Assembly: GCA_905182645.1 (NCBI GenBank)
Contig: CAJJCJ010000002.1
Location: forward strand, 124,001-188,000
DNA from: an uncultured Sulfitobacter sp.
Lineage (GTDB): Bacteria > Pseudomonadota > Alphaproteobacteria > Rhodobacterales > Rhodobacteraceae
Length of the DNA: 64,000 bases
Reading direction: 5' to 3'
This document shows positions 1 to 9,764 of the stretch, piece by piece. The translations under genes and the position numbers were made by a program. Under the pieces are notes generated by a model. The model saw nothing but the letters and a program-made list of their open reading frames with translations. It made no database searches and was not told where the DNA came from. Position 1 is the first letter of the stretch; each line of letters starts with the position of its first letter.

Positions 1-762
1 GACCGGCACATCGCGGACAACCAACAAACGGTGGAATTCGTCCAATACGGGGCTTTCACCATGTTCGCGGGTCAGTTTGCGCAGGCCGAAATGCACATGG
101 GCCATCTGCACGTAATAATCGGTGAACGCGTAGTTGGTGCCGGCACCTGCAGCAGCGCCCAAAATTGGCACCGCTTGCGACGCCAGCTTTTGGGTCAGCA
201 CCGTGGCAAACCGCGGGGCTACCTTGCCGAGCAACCCGTGCACAGCAGCCCCCGTCAGACCAATGCGCGCACCAAAGAACGATGTATCAACGCCGTCATC
301 CGAAGCTCCAGGTCCGCCTGATCCGAAAACCGCCAAGCATTCCAAGCGCGTCTCGGCACTGGTTGGGTCTTCGCCGTATTGGGACGCAACCCCTTGCACG
401 GCGCGAAAAATCAGGGTCGTCGCAATCGGTAATTCGGCCAAGGCCGTGGGCAATCCACCAAGCCCACCAAGAGCGCCAGACACAGCACCAAGCGCCTTTT
501 GCATGGCGTCAGACCCCGCATATGTCGAACGGCTCCGGCTGGCGGCATCATAGCTGGCCTCTAATGCGCGGCGCGCAGCCACATCAATCTGGGCGCGCGC
601 ACCAGCAGGTAACATCTTTAGCCCATCTTCAACCTGCCCGCCGACAAAGTTGATCGCTTTCATCAAAACGCCATTCGCGCGGCGTTGACGTAAAACAAGT
701 GCGGCGATCGCAACCGCTGCATCGTCGTCTATGGCGTTGGTCAAAATAATATCTTGGGTCAT
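1..762 (-). CDS. EcsC family protein (C-terminus cut by window edge)
   Basis: The frame is open from an ATG at 762 to the window edge (254 codons, no stop), so the C-terminus is missing. The product is rich in Ala and Gly, with helical stretches such as GALGGLGGLPTALAELPIAT and LASQAVPILGAAAGAGTNYA near residues 110-130 and 205-225. This is the pattern of the EcsC family (named after the third gene of the Bacillus ecs locus), whose biochemical role is unsettled. The lone hydrophobic glycine-rich segments suggest membrane association. It runs in the same direction as the GNAT gene upstream at 794-1294, with a 31 bp gap, and may be co-transcribed. Family assignment rests on remembered sequence style. 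Confidence 0.7.
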   Translation of the reverse strand, partial: MTQDIILTNAIDDDAAVAIAALVLRQRRANGVLMKAINFVGGQVEDGLKMLPAGARAQIDVAARRALEASYDAASRSRSTYAGSDAMQKALGAVSGALGGLGGLPTALAELPIATTLIFRAVQGVASQYGEDPTSAETRLECLAVFGSGGPGASDDGVDTSFFGARIGLTGAAVHGLLGKVAPRFATVLTQKLASQAVPILGAAAGAGTNYAFTDYYVQMAHVHFGLRKLTREHGESPVLDEFHRLLVVRDVPV

Positions 763-793
763 CTCAAACAGATAAGGGGGCGTGGGGCGATTT

Positions 794-1294
794 TCAATCG
801 GGCCACGCCGTCACCACACCCGTCACGCCGCGCCAAGCACCGCTTTGCACGGCGATCCCCAACACGCGGGCGGGGTTCGTCGGCGGTGGCATCTGAACAT
901 CGGGCAACAACGTAAATCCAAACTTGCCATAATACGGCGCATCGCCCACCAGCATCACGCGGTCCCAGCCCTGTTGGCCAGCGATCTCTAATGTGCGATG
1001 CACCAGCAACCTTGCCAAGCCTTCGCCTTGGCGCGTCGGATGCACAGCGACCGGTCCTAACAAGGCGACCGCATGCCCTGCAACACACACCGGCCAATGC
1101 CGGATCGCCCCCGCCAGAATGCCCGCCCCATCGCGCGCAGTCAGGCACAGCGGCGCAATCGGGTCCACACCATCGCGCAGACGATACGACGACAGCGCCG
1201 ATCGACCAGGCGCAAAGCACAGGTCATACAACGCCTCGACCTGCCACCGGTCATCAGGGACCTCGGGGGTCAATGTGATCGCCTCTGTCTGCAT
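794..1294 (-). CDS. GNAT family N-acetyltransferase
   Basis: A 166-residue acetyltransferase of the GNAT fold, probably acetyl-CoA dependent, with unknown substrate. The acetyl-CoA loop lies in LGPVAVHPTRQGEGLARLLV (about residues 80-100: strand, then Q-x-x-G-x-A). The later MLVGDAPYYGKFGF segment is typical of the YhbS-like subgroup. I chose the ATG at 1294 because a GAGGG stands just upstream; the longer frame opens with a TTG at 1309 and has no better ribosome site. The neighbouring flavin reductase is divergent, leaving about 66 bp for two promoters. Confidence 0.85.
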   Translation of the reverse strand: MQTEAITLTPEVPDDRWQVEALYDLCFAPGRSALSSYRLRDGVDPIAPLCLTARDGAGILAGAIRHWPVCVAGHAVALLGPVAVHPTRQGEGLARLLVHRTLEIAGQQGWDRVMLVGDAPYYGKFGFTLLPDVQMPPPTNPARVLGIAVQSGAWRGVTGVVTAWPD

Positions 1295-1360
1295 CTGCCC
1301 TCTGGTCAAAGCCTTTTCGCAAAGCTACCTAAGCAGGGAACAGTTGGATAGGTGCAAGCG

Positions 1361-1966
1361 ATGTTTTATGAACCAAAAAACGGACACGGGCTGCCGCACA
1401 ACCCGTTTAATGCTATTGTCACCCCCCGCCCCATTGGGTGGATCGCCACGCGCGGCGCAGATGGGTCCGATAACTTGGCGCCCTATTCGTTTTTCAACGC
1501 TGTCGCCTACGATCCGCCGCAGGTGATGTTTGCATCCACATCCGCTAAACCGGACCGTGGTGACACCAAAGACAGCGTTGCAAACATCCGCGACACCGGT
1601 GTTTTTGCCGTCAACATCGTTAGCTTCGCGCTACGCGACGCGATGAATACGACATCGGGGCCTTGGGGCAAAGACACCGACGAATTCGCGTTGGCCGATT
1701 TGGAAAAAGTGGGCTGTGACACGATCAATTGCGCGCGCGTCGCCGCAAGCCCTGCCACGTTGGAATGCAAGCTGACCCAGATCGTGCAACTTCCCGGTGC
1801 GGCAAACTTCGCGGTCTTCGGCGAGGTCACAGGCGTACACATGCGCGATTACTGCATGGTCGACGGCATGTTTGACGTCAAACAATTCAGCCCAATGGCG
1901 CGGCTTGGCTACCGTGATTACGCCACAGTGCGCGAGACATTCAGCCTCACGCGACCGGGCGATTAA
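1361..1966 (+). CDS. Flavin reductase family protein
   Basis: 201 residues, related to FMN-binding split-barrel flavin reductases. These bind FMN and often reduce flavin with NAD(P)H for a partner monooxygenase, though many members lack a known partner. Seen: the opening MFYEPKNGHGLPHNPFNAI, the substrate/FMN segment TPRPIGWIATRGADG (about 24-38), NLAPYSFFNAVAYDPP (about 40-55) and NIRDTGVFAVNIVS (about 75-88). All are landmarks of the family. The ATG at 1361 has an AGGTG six bases upstream and is preferred to an in-frame GTG at 1352. It converges with the SulP gene, with stops only 8 bp apart. Confidence 0.88.
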   Translation: MFYEPKNGHGLPHNPFNAIVTPRPIGWIATRGADGSDNLAPYSFFNAVAYDPPQVMFASTSAKPDRGDTKDSVANIRDTGVFAVNIVSFALRDAMNTTSGPWGKDTDEFALADLEKVGCDTINCARVAASPATLECKLTQIVQLPGAANFAVFGEVTGVHMRDYCMVDGMFDVKQFSPMARLGYRDYATVRETFSLTRPGD

Positions 1967-1974
1967 TCGCAGGG

Positions 1975-3624
1975 TTAGTGGCCACCAAGGATACCGGTTT
2001 TAACACCGTAATCGACAGCCAACTCATAGTCGGGATCATCATCGCTATCGACAACCAAGTGGCCTGCTTTTGACAGCAGCTCGTGGCATTCATGTGTCAG
2101 GTGACGGAGCTGAATGCGCTTGCCTGCATCCTCGTATTTGCCAGCAACTGCCTCAATTGCCTGCAATGCAGATTGGTCAACAACGCGACTGCCTTCAAAA
2201 TCGATAATGACCAGTGACGGGTCATCGTTGATCTGAAACAGCTCGGAAAATCCTTCAGCGGAACCAAAGAACAGCGGGCCGTTGATCTTATAGACTTTGG
2301 TACCGTCAGCAGTGATTTCAGTACTGGCGTAAATTCGCTTGGCGTTGTTCCATGAATACGCAAGCGCGGATACGATCACACCGACAACCACGGCTGTGGC
2401 AAGGTCAGTCATCACGGTGACGATTGTGACCAAAACAATCACAAACCCGTCCATCATTGGGACTTTACGGAAAATCGTAAGAGAGTTCCAAGCAAACGTT
2501 CCGATCACAACCATGAACATCACACCAACCAATGCGGCCAGTGGGATTTGTTCAATCAAACCAGATGCAAACAGGATAAACACCAGCAAGAACAACGCGG
2601 CTGCAATGCCTGCCAAACGGGTCCGGCCACCTGATTTCACGTTGATCATCGACTGGCCAATCATCGCACAACCGCCCATACCACCAAAGAAACCTGTGAC
2701 TGTGTTGGACACGCCTTGTGCGATACATTCCTGTGACGCACCGCCACGCTTGTTGGTCATTTCACCCACAAGGTTCAGTGTCAGAAGGCTTTCGATCAGG
2801 CCAATGGCAGACAGGATCAGCGCGAACGGAAGGATGATCCAAAGTGTTTCAAGATTGAACGGCGCGAGCGAAGTTCCGTAGATTCCAAGCCCATCACCAA
2901 ACGGAACGTGGAACTGCGGCAAACCGCCAGAAATAGAAGCCAAATCGCCAACCCGTGGCACGTCCAGACCAAAGCCAATCACGACCGCCGCAACGATCCC
3001 GATCCCAGCCAATGGTGCAGGAATGACCGTTGTGATCTTAGGCATAATCCAAATGATCGCCATGGTGACACCCACAAGCGCCAACATCAGCGCCATCGGC
3101 AAACCAGACAACCATTCACCGCTCGCCATGCCGTGGCCAGCGGCCTCAGCAGAGCCAGGCACTTGGAATTGACCCAATTGCGCAAGGAAAATAACAATCG
3201 CGAGGCCGTTCACAAAGCCAAGCATCACAGGATGCGGCACAAGGCGAATGAACTTGCCCCAGCGCATGATGCCAACAAAAATCTGGATCAGCCCCATCAG
3301 AACAACGGTGGCAAACAGATATTCAACACCGTGCTGGGCGACCAAGGACACCATGACAACTGCCAAGGCACCCGTCGCACCCGAAATCATGCCCGGACGT
3401 CCACCGATCAACGCAGTGATCAAACCAACGATGAACGCGGCATACAAACCAACAAGCGGGTTCACACCTGCGACAAACGCAAATGCGACTGCCTCTGGAA
3501 CCAAGGCCAAGGCGACTGTCAGGCCCGACAAAATCTCAATCCGGATACGGCCGGGGGTCAATGGCGCATCGGGGTCGCGCAACGACATACTGTCTGCAAA
3601 TCGTACCAAAAGTGCCTGTGCCAT
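1975..3624 (-). CDS. SulP family inorganic anion transporter with STAS domain
   Basis: 549 residues. The first ~410 hold about ten to twelve hydrophobic segments of the SulP type, including the signature-like EILSGLTVALALVPEAVAFA near the N-terminus and MIGQSMINVKSGGRTR in the middle. The last ~120 form a STAS domain (VIIDFEGSRVVDQSALQAIE). SulP proteins move sulfate, bicarbonate or other anions across the inner membrane, and the STAS domain controls activity. Sulfate or bicarbonate cannot be told apart here. The ATG at 3624 follows AGGAT by about eight bases; a TTG 30 bases further up is less likely. It is divergent from mtnP. Confidence 0.92.
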   Translation of the reverse strand: MAQALLVRFADSMSLRDPDAPLTPGRIRIEILSGLTVALALVPEAVAFAFVAGVNPLVGLYAAFIVGLITALIGGRPGMISGATGALAVVMVSLVAQHGVEYLFATVVLMGLIQIFVGIMRWGKFIRLVPHPVMLGFVNGLAIVIFLAQLGQFQVPGSAEAAGHGMASGEWLSGLPMALMLALVGVTMAIIWIMPKITTVIPAPLAGIGIVAAVVIGFGLDVPRVGDLASISGGLPQFHVPFGDGLGIYGTSLAPFNLETLWIILPFALILSAIGLIESLLTLNLVGEMTNKRGGASQECIAQGVSNTVTGFFGGMGGCAMIGQSMINVKSGGRTRLAGIAAALFLLVFILFASGLIEQIPLAALVGVMFMVVIGTFAWNSLTIFRKVPMMDGFVIVLVTIVTVMTDLATAVVVGVIVSALAYSWNNAKRIYASTEITADGTKVYKINGPLFFGSAEGFSELFQINDDPSLVIIDFEGSRVVDQSALQAIEAVAGKYEDAGKRIQLRHLTHECHELLSKAGHLVVDSDDDPDYELAVDYGVKTGILGGH

Positions 3625-3770
3625 AACGGGTATCCTGCGTCTGTGTTCAATCAATTGCCGCCCCTACCAAGGCAAGCCGCAATTGTCACCCCCGCAAACG
3701 CCGTTGCGCAACTGCAGGACTTGCATCACATTGAAACCCACGAACGGAACACAACCCAAAGGCTTCGCGC

Positions 3771-4637
3771 ATGACAACATATCTTGGCATTATCGGTGGC
3801 TCAGGGCTGTATGACATCCCTGGATTGAAGAATGGTAAATGGACCACGGTCAACAGCCCTTGGGGCACGCCGTCTGACGCTATTCTAACGGGCACACTGA
3901 ACGGGCTGCACATCGCGTTTCTGCCACGCCACGGACGCGGGCACGTGCATAGCCCAACAACTGTGCCCTACCGCGCCAACATTGACACGCTCAAACGCTT
4001 GGGCGTCACCAATGTTGTCAGTATATCGGCCTGCGGATCGTTCCGTGAAAATCTCGAACCGGGCGACTTTGTAATCGTTGATCAGTTTATCGACCGGACA
4101 TTCGCGCGCGAAAAATCATTCTTTGGCGCTGGCTGCGTCGCGCATGTCAGCGTGGCACATCCAACCTGCACGGCCCTCTCAGCTGCCTGCCTAAAAGCCG
4201 GACAAACCGCAGGCGTCACGATGCATAACGGCGGCACCTATCTGGCGATGGAAGGGCCGCAATTTTCATCCATGGCCGAAAGCCACATGTACCGCGCATG
4301 GGGCTGCGATGTGATCGGCATGACCAACATGCCAGAGGCAAAACTCGCCCGCGAGGCCGAACTGCATTACGCATCCATCGCGATGATCACCGATTTTGAC
4401 AGCTGGCACCCCGATCACGGGGCGGTCGACGTATCGGACGTGATCAGAACCCTGCAAGGCAACGGGACCAAGGCCCGCGATCTGGTCATGGCACTTTGCA
4501 CAGACCTATCTGCCACCAAAACCACCTGCGACGCGGGTTGCGACACCGCCCTGACCCACGCCATCATGACCGCCCCCGATAAACGCGACCCTGCGCTCTT
4601 AGCCAAACTCGACGCCGTCGCCGGACGGGTCCTATGA
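3771..4637 (+). CDS. mtnP: S-methyl-5'-thioadenosine phosphorylase
   Basis: 288 residues. It cleaves methylthioadenosine, a by-product of polyamine and acyl-homoserine-lactone synthesis, with phosphate to adenine and methylthioribose 1-phosphate. Family landmarks: [13 protein letters not shown] at the start, PRHGRGH (about 45-51), [12 protein letters not shown], and [16 protein letters not shown] (about 160-175), which holds nucleoside and phosphate contacts. The length is normal. AAAGG precedes the ATG. The stop overlaps the next gene, apt, by four bases (ATGA), so the enzyme that makes adenine is coupled to the one that salvages it. Confidence 0.95.
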   Translation: MTTYLGIIGGSGLYDIPGLKNGKWTTVNSPWGTPSDAILTGTLNGLHIAFLPRHGRGHVHSPTTVPYRANIDTLKRLGVTNVVSISACGSFRENLEPGDFVIVDQFIDRTFAREKSFFGAGCVAHVSVAHPTCTALSAACLKAGQTAGVTMHNGGTYLAMEGPQFSSMAESHMYRAWGCDVIGMTNMPEAKLAREAELHYASIAMITDFDSWHPDHGAVDVSDVIRTLQGNGTKARDLVMALCTDLSATKTTCDAGCDTALTHAIMTAPDKRDPALLAKLDAVAGRVL

Positions 4638-5179
4638 AAGCCAATCCCATGAAAACCGTCCAAGACTACATCCGCACGATCCCAGACTTTCCGCACGAGG
4701 GCATCATGTTCCGCGACGTGACCACGCTTTTCTCCGACGCGCGCGGATTTCGGATCGCGATTGACCAACTACTGGCCCCCTTTGCGGGACAAGACATCGA
4801 CAAAGTCGTCGGGCTCGAGGCGCGCGGCTTTATCCTTGGCGGTGCCATTGCGCACCAACTTGGCAAGGGGTTCATCCCGATCCGCAAAAAAGGCAAACTG
4901 CCCGGCAAAACCATTGAACAGGCCTATACGCTCGAATACGGCGAGGCGGTGATGGAAGTACACGACGACGCACTACAAGCTGGCGAAAAAGTCCTGCTGA
5001 TTGACGACCTGCTCGCAACTGGCGGCACTGCCGAGGCTGGGATCAAATTGATCGAACGTATGGGCGCAATCGTGGCGGGCTGCGGATTTATCATCGACCT
5101 GCCAGACTTGGGCGGACGCAAACGACTAGAGGCAATGGGAATCGACGTGCATGTGCTATGTGCGTTCGACGGGGATTAA
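4634..5179 (+). CDS. apt: Adenine phosphoribosyltransferase
   Basis: 181 residues. It condenses adenine with PRPP to give AMP in the cytosol. The PRPP-binding loop is [17 protein letters not shown] (about 117-133), and the family motif [18 protein letters not shown] sits at about 55-72. The start at 4634 overlaps the mtnP stop by four bases; an alternative ATG at 4649 would remove five residues and gives the more usual [15 protein letters not shown] opening. The mtnP-apt pairing makes a compact MTA-to-AMP salvage operon. It converges with the oxidoreductase gene at 5176, sharing four bases at the stops. Confidence 0.95.
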   Translation: MKANPMKTVQDYIRTIPDFPHEGIMFRDVTTLFSDARGFRIAIDQLLAPFAGQDIDKVVGLEARGFILGGAIAHQLGKGFIPIRKKGKLPGKTIEQAYTLEYGEAVMEVHDDALQAGEKVLLIDDLLATGGTAEAGIKLIERMGAIVAGCGFIIDLPDLGGRKRLEAMGIDVHVLCAFDGD

Positions 5180-6588
5180 TCAGCAGACGGGATCACGGCA
5201 CCGGGATTCATAATGCCCGCAGGATCCAGCGCCGATTTAATCGCTTGCATCATCGCCAGTTTTGCGGGGTCGCCGTAACGCGCCAAGTCAGCAACCTTAA
5301 GCCGGCCAATGCCATGCTCGGCACTGACAGACCCACCCATGCTATGGGCCAAATCATGCACAAACGTCTTCACCGGATCGCGCAAATCCAGATGATCGTC
5401 GCGCGACGAGCCTTCCTTGGGAAACACATTATAATGGAGGTTCCCGTCGCCCATATGGCCAAAACAATTGATCCGAAATTCACCAATATCCGCAAGCCCA
5501 GCGCGGCCCTGCTTAATAAACTCTGGTATCAAACTCAGCGGAACAGAAATATCATGACTGCTGATTGACCCGATCCGGCGGTTCGCCTCAGGAATGCTTT
5601 CACGGATATACCAAAGCGCGCTGCGTTGCGCATCCGACTGGGCAATCACACCATCATCGACCAATCCGGAATCGTGCGCGGCTACAAACAACGCCTCCAG
5701 CGCATCATGCGGATTAACAGCCGCTGAAAAACCAACATCAAACAGCACCGACCAATCAGGCACAGTATCAAACGGCACTTTAATATCCGGCCCCACTTCG
5801 GCCAAGAAATCAAACCCCTGACGGTGGATCAACTCAAACGCACTTAATCCATCACCCAAAATATCGCCCGCAAGCGCCAGTAACTCTAACGCAGCCTCAG
5901 GCGACGCAACCGACATAATCGCAGCACCCGTTGCCACTGGACGCGGAACAAGGCGCAACGCAGCCCCCGTGATAATCCCCAGCGTACCCTCGGCACCAAT
6001 CATCAAATCACGCAAATCATATCCGGTGTTATCCTTGCGCAAACGACTAAGACCGTTCCAAATTGTGCCATCTGGGCGGACAACTTCAAGGCCCAAACAC
6101 TGGGCGCGCGCGTTGCCATAACGCAGTACATTCACACCGCCAGCATTGGTCGACAACAGCCCGCCAATCCGCGCGGATCCTTCAGACGCAAGCGACAGGG
6201 CAAACAGACGCCCCACATCATCAGCGGCCTTTTGCACATCGGCTAAAATCACACCCGCATCGCAAACCAACACATTTTCGGACGGGTACACATAACGAAT
6301 ACGGGTCATACGATCTAAGGTCAGAACAACAGGCGCAGGGCCATCCGGCATCACCTGACCGCCAACCAACCCAGTGCCACCACTATAAGGAACGAGTCCA
6401 ACACGGGCCTCGGCACAGGCCTTTACCACAATCGCGACCTCAGCAGTACTGCTAGGCGCCACAACAAACCCCTGCCCCTGCCACCGGCCGCGCGGCTCTG
6501 TCACATATGGCGTGGAATCTTTGAACGCTGCGGCAGGCAAAAGCCCACGCAGCTGCGCTTCAAATTCTGGGGTGACAGGGCTCAGCAT
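5176..6588 (-). CDS. FAD-binding D-2-hydroxyacid dehydrogenase (GlcD / D-2-hydroxyglutarate type)
   Basis: 470 residues of the VAO/GlcD type: an FAD-binding domain with [16 protein letters not shown] (about 58-73) and [19 protein letters not shown] (about 138-156), then an FAD-oxidase C-terminal domain with [16 protein letters not shown], whose His residues contact metal and substrate, and [12 protein letters not shown]. Known members oxidise D-lactate, glycolate or D-2-hydroxyglutarate, passing electrons to a quinone or ETF. The ATG at 6588 has GGAGG five bases upstream, preferred to the TTG one codon earlier. It is the last gene of the left catabolic arm, 58 bp after the MetE-like gene. Being of general type, it may finish the pathway or be independent. 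Confidence 0.88.
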   Translation of the reverse strand: MLSPVTPEFEAQLRGLLPAAAFKDSTPYVTEPRGRWQGQGFVVAPSSTAEVAIVVKACAEARVGLVPYSGGTGLVGGQVMPDGPAPVVLTLDRMTRIRYVYPSENVLVCDAGVILADVQKAADDVGRLFALSLASEGSARIGGLLSTNAGGVNVLRYGNARAQCLGLEVVRPDGTIWNGLSRLRKDNTGYDLRDLMIGAEGTLGIITGAALRLVPRPVATGAAIMSVASPEAALELLALAGDILGDGLSAFELIHRQGFDFLAEVGPDIKVPFDTVPDWSVLFDVGFSAAVNPHDALEALFVAAHDSGLVDDGVIAQSDAQRSALWYIRESIPEANRRIGSISSHDISVPLSLIPEFIKQGRAGLADIGEFRINCFGHMGDGNLHYNVFPKEGSSRDDHLDLRDPVKTFVHDLAHSMGGSVSAEHGIGRLKVADLARYGDPAKLAMMQAIKSALDPAGIMNPGAVIPSAD

Positions 6589-6596
6589 CAAATCCT

Positions 6597-6632
6597 CCGG
6601 TTCGCGTCACCCCACCATATGGACCGAACCGG
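6597..6632 (-). terminator. Inverted repeat between MetE-like and oxidoreductase genes
   Basis: CCGGTTCG and CGAACCGG form a perfect 8 bp stem with a 20-base loop, in the 58 bp gap. No T-run follows on the minus strand. It could be a weak terminator, an mRNA-processing hairpin, or an operator for the gene starting at 6588. Confidence 0.3.
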
Positions 6633-6646
6633 CGCGGGTTCAAACC

Positions 6647-7771
6647 CTACTTGGCGCGGGCAGCCCCCTCAGACAATGCACCCAGCTTGGCATATGCGAT
6701 TTCAGGATCAACAGCACCGTACCCTGCAAACGTGCCAAACCCACAGTCAGAGCCAGCAATCACACGCTCGCGCCCAACAATATTGGTAAACCGATCAATC
6801 CGCTGTGCGACCAAATCTGGATGCTCAACAAAGTTGGTGGTGGTATCAACAACACCCGGCACCAGCACCTTATTGTCAGGGATCTCAGCCTTACGGTCGC
6901 GAAACACAGCCCATTCATGGCCGTGACGCGGGTTGGATGTTTCAAACAACACCGACTGGGCCTTGGTCGACATCAACGTGCTAAACATCTTATCCATCGA
7001 AATGTCGCAGACATGCGGGCCCTCATAATTGCCCCAGCAAATATGCACGCGGACCTTTTCAGCAGGAATATCCGACAAGGCATGGTTCAACGCGTCAACA
7101 TGGCTGGCCGCGATCTTGATAAATTCATCATCCGACAGATCGTTGAAAAGCATATGACGGGACAACGCCAAATCAGGGCAATCCAACTGCAAGTCCAAAC
7201 CAGAGGCCACAATCGTCTCGTACTCTGCCTTCATCGCATCAGCCAAAGCGGCTAAATACGCCTCGCGGGTTTTGTAATAGTCGTTCTGCAAAAACAACGA
7301 AATCACACCTGGAGATGCAGCATTCATGAAACCACGATCAACGCCATGCGTGGCCATCGCAGCCTTCAGGTTGGAAATATCCTTTTCCAATTCGCCCTGC
7401 CCTTTGGACTTCACCTCGCCAACACACATCGGGCGGGCATACTGCGGGCTACCACCCTCCTCGGCCAACCGCTTTAGAAACGACGGGAATTGCTTAAGAT
7501 CCGCAGGGGCATTGCGCGGGCTGTCACCGCCAAATCCGGTGTAGCGATCCTTGACATAAGTGGCATATGAAATCTTGGACGTCTCACCATCGCTGACAAT
7601 ATCAACGCCAGCGGCGACCTGCTTGGCCACGGTTTCAGACACCGCCCTGGTCATGCAAGCATCAAAATCGGCCTGCGCGAACGGGGTGTCATTCTCGCGG
7701 GCAAAGATAAAATCCACAACAGCCTGCGTGCGCGGCAAAGACCCGACATGGGTTGTCAAAACTTTCGTCAT
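6647..7771 (-). CDS. MetE-like zinc protein (cobalamin-independent methionine synthase II family)
   Basis: 374 residues, about half the length of full MetE, matching the C-terminal catalytic half only. The start LTTHVGSLPRT is the usual family opening. A likely zinc site is visible: His and Cys in RVHICWGNYEGPHVCD (about 245-260) and a late Cys in AGSDCGFGTFAGYG (about 340-353). Known relatives either methylate homocysteine or, in the epoxyalkane:coenzyme M transferase branch, activate another thiol; I cannot decide between these. The ATG at 7771 has AAGGGG eight bases upstream; an in-frame extension to 7822 has no ribosome site. The cupin gene stops one base upstream, so the two are tightly coupled. 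Confidence 0.85.
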   Translation of the reverse strand: MTKVLTTHVGSLPRTQAVVDFIFARENDTPFAQADFDACMTRAVSETVAKQVAAGVDIVSDGETSKISYATYVKDRYTGFGGDSPRNAPADLKQFPSFLKRLAEEGGSPQYARPMCVGEVKSKGQGELEKDISNLKAAMATHGVDRGFMNAASPGVISLFLQNDYYKTREAYLAALADAMKAEYETIVASGLDLQLDCPDLALSRHMLFNDLSDDEFIKIAASHVDALNHALSDIPAEKVRVHICWGNYEGPHVCDISMDKMFSTLMSTKAQSVLFETSNPRHGHEWAVFRDRKAEIPDNKVLVPGVVDTTTNFVEHPDLVAQRIDRFTNIVGRERVIAGSDCGFGTFAGYGAVDPEIAYAKLGALSEGAARAK

Positions 7772-7772
7772 A

Positions 7773-8741
7773 TCAGGACCCCTTCCAAGTTGATCCAGCA
7801 GCATCAGCCGTCGCAACCACATGAAACAATGACGCCTCGCCCGTCATACTCGGCACGGCGTTATGCATCAGATCCCCAGGCACAGACATCGTATCACCAG
7901 GGGCAAGCGTGGCAGCACCACCGTCCCACGTCACACGCCAATGACCGCGCATCGGCATCAATACCGAAGGGACATCGTGACTGTGCATATTGCCAGACGC
8001 AGACCCGCGGGTAACAAAGTTCACTTCAAACCCCGGCTTATCGCGCAGCATGCCATCTTCACCGATAACCACCACAGGCTTTTTGCCCGCCATACCCATC
8101 ATATCGTTGTAACGGGCAATGTAACCCGGAATGACATCAACGGCGTCCAGCTCAGGATACGCAGCCAGTTCAACATCATTCAGCAACGGCATCGGCGCCA
8201 CACCAGCAGGCAAGGCTTGCCCCTTTTTAGTGTCATAAAGCTTGCCATTGTCGCCCAATATAAGGCCATGATCAGCCGCGTCTTCAATCACCTGCGGCGC
8301 CCAGATCACGCCACCGCCAGCATCATCACCGCCAAGCACAGCCATGATCATCCCATAATCAGTGCCGATATTCTCGAACCCTCGGAAAATACCTGTGGGA
8401 ATGTTGATGATGTCACCCTCTTCCAGCACGACTTCGCCCGCGTCACCGTAACGACCCCAGAAAAACCGCCATCGGCCAGACAATACGAAAAATACCTCGG
8501 CCGTGCGGTGCGAATGCAGGGAATTACGACACTTAGGCGGCTGACCAGCAGCACCAATGTTAAACCCATGCGGGATGCCAATGTGAACATGCTGATCGGC
8601 GCTCTCGGACACACCACCACCAATAATTGTAAAGTTCTCTTTGGTATCCGACCCCGGCGTATGAGCATCGATAAACGCCGTTTTACACGGACGTAGATCG
8701 CCATAACGCACAATGCGGGATTCCATTTCAGCAGGTGTCAT
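7773..8741 (-). CDS. Two-domain cupin protein
   Basis: 322 residues with two cupin barrels. The first has SLHSHRTAEVFFVLSGRWRF (about 75-95, a His-x-His and Glu metal set) and VVLEEGDIINIPTGIFRGFEN. The second has SGNMHSHDVPSVLMPMRGHWRV (about 250-271) and ATLAPGDTMSVPGDLMHN. Bicupins include gentisate and homogentisate-type dioxygenases as well as isomerases and lyases, and nothing here singles one out. The ATG at 8741 follows GGAGAG by three to four bases; the longer frame opens with TTG. The gene lies between a SnoaL-like gene (54 bp gap) and the MetE-like gene (1 bp gap), so it probably acts in the same pathway. Confidence 0.82.
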   Translation of the reverse strand: MTPAEMESRIVRYGDLRPCKTAFIDAHTPGSDTKENFTIIGGGVSESADQHVHIGIPHGFNIGAAGQPPKCRNSLHSHRTAEVFFVLSGRWRFFWGRYGDAGEVVLEEGDIINIPTGIFRGFENIGTDYGMIMAVLGGDDAGGGVIWAPQVIEDAADHGLILGDNGKLYDTKKGQALPAGVAPMPLLNDVELAAYPELDAVDVIPGYIARYNDMMGMAGKKPVVVIGEDGMLRDKPGFEVNFVTRGSASGNMHSHDVPSVLMPMRGHWRVTWDGGAATLAPGDTMSVPGDLMHNAVPSMTGEASLFHVVATADAAGSTWKGS

Positions 8742-8795
8742 CTTCTCTCCTTGCAAGGCAACCAATGCCTCGCTTTGTTCTAAATACTCAAAAAC

Positions 8796-9764
8796 TTATG
8801 CCGCTTGCATCAAAATCTGCTTCCAGATCGCAACTTCATCATAAAGCGCAAATTCGCGGCGCAGGCCCCACGGACCAAACTCGGCATGGCACATGCCCAT
8901 GACATGCACAGGAACGCCCGTTGGCTTACCAAAACTGCCCCAGCCTTCGTGCAAACCATCAAGGCTCCACCGGATCGCAGCGCGGGGCGATAACATATCG
9001 CCGTCCATGCCAATCTGATGATGAATTTTGAACGTGGCATTGGGGAATGACGACCGCAGGCCAACCCAAAACTCAAGACAACCCTCGCGTCCAATGCTGG
9101 TCTTGCCACCCGCATATTCACCAATCACAGCGCGGTCGAAATCCTCAGCAACAGCGTTAAAGTCCTTGTCCATAATGCGCTGGATCAAGGCGGCATACTT
9201 CACACCCCATTCATTGGTATTGCCGGTGCCCTTATAATCACCTTCAACATCCATCGATCTGGTGAACATCGGTGCGGCGGACGCAGGTCCACCCTCGGCG
9301 GCAATCAAACTGGAAGCATAATCACGCGGGTCTAAACCCATCTGACGGACGATCCCACCATAGTCGCGCACCAGCCATTCATCGTAAATCGTGTCATCCT
9401 TGGCAGCACAATCGGCAATAACGCGGGCAACCCAACTCTTGCCTGTCGCAGGGCCAAACTGACCCTCGCGGGTATGAGTGGCCTTGGTCAACAAACGGTG
9501 CGACGATAGATATTGATGCTCATCTGAATGCGACCAGATCACATCCTCAGCCAGTAGCTCGCGGTCAGGAAATTCGTTAATTGTCGCCATAGTAGCGGCA
9601 ATCGTAGACTGATTACCAATAGCCAAACCCATCGGAGTGCGAACAGGAATATTGGCAGAATAATAGTGGTTCAACGTGCCAACGCCGCGGTCTTCCCAAA
9701 TCTCTTTGGTGATGCCGATGATGTAATCGGGAAAATCTTTCCAGCGGTTGCTAAAACCCTTCAT
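8796..9764 (-). CDS. SnoaL-like (NTF2-fold) protein, two domains
   Basis: 322 residues, most divergent of the four SnoaL/NTF2-fold proteins of the island. Two halves can be seen: residues 1-165 (MKGFSNRWKDFPDYIIGITK, then SANIPVRTPMGLAIGNQ) and 185-322 (ALIQRIMDKDFNAVAEDFDR to the end). The repeated plan is a helix, an acidic/Tyr strand and a late RREFALYDEVAIWKQ. Members of the fold include polyketide cyclases, ketosteroid isomerase and limonene-epoxide hydrolase, so cyclisation, isomerisation or hydrolysis are all possible. The ATG lies 14 bases inside the lacI-type gene, implying translational coupling. The substrate is unknown. Confidence 0.75.
   Translation of the reverse strand: MKGFSNRWKDFPDYIIGITKEIWEDRGVGTLNHYYSANIPVRTPMGLAIGNQSTIAATMATINEFPDRELLAEDVIWSHSDEHQYLSSHRLLTKATHTREGQFGPATGKSWVARVIADCAAKDDTIYDEWLVRDYGGIVRQMGLDPRDYASSLIAAEGGPASAAPMFTRSMDVEGDYKGTGNTNEWGVKYAALIQRIMDKDFNAVAEDFDRAVIGEYAGGKTSIGREGCLEFWVGLRSSFPNATFKIHHQIGMDGDMLSPRAAIRWSLDGLHEGWGSFGKPTGVPVHVMGMCHAEFGPWGLRREFALYDEVAIWKQILMQAA

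Noticed and set aside
2908..3774. A 288-codon plus-strand frame
   Set aside because: It lies antisense to the SulP transporter and has the Arg/Gln/His-rich make-up of a shadow frame.
6634..6652. GGTTCAAACCC, resembling a tRNA T-arm
   Set aside because: No acceptor, D or anticodon arms are present around it, and it is the end of the MetE-like gene; a similar string inside the ChaC gene near 42230 is also chance.
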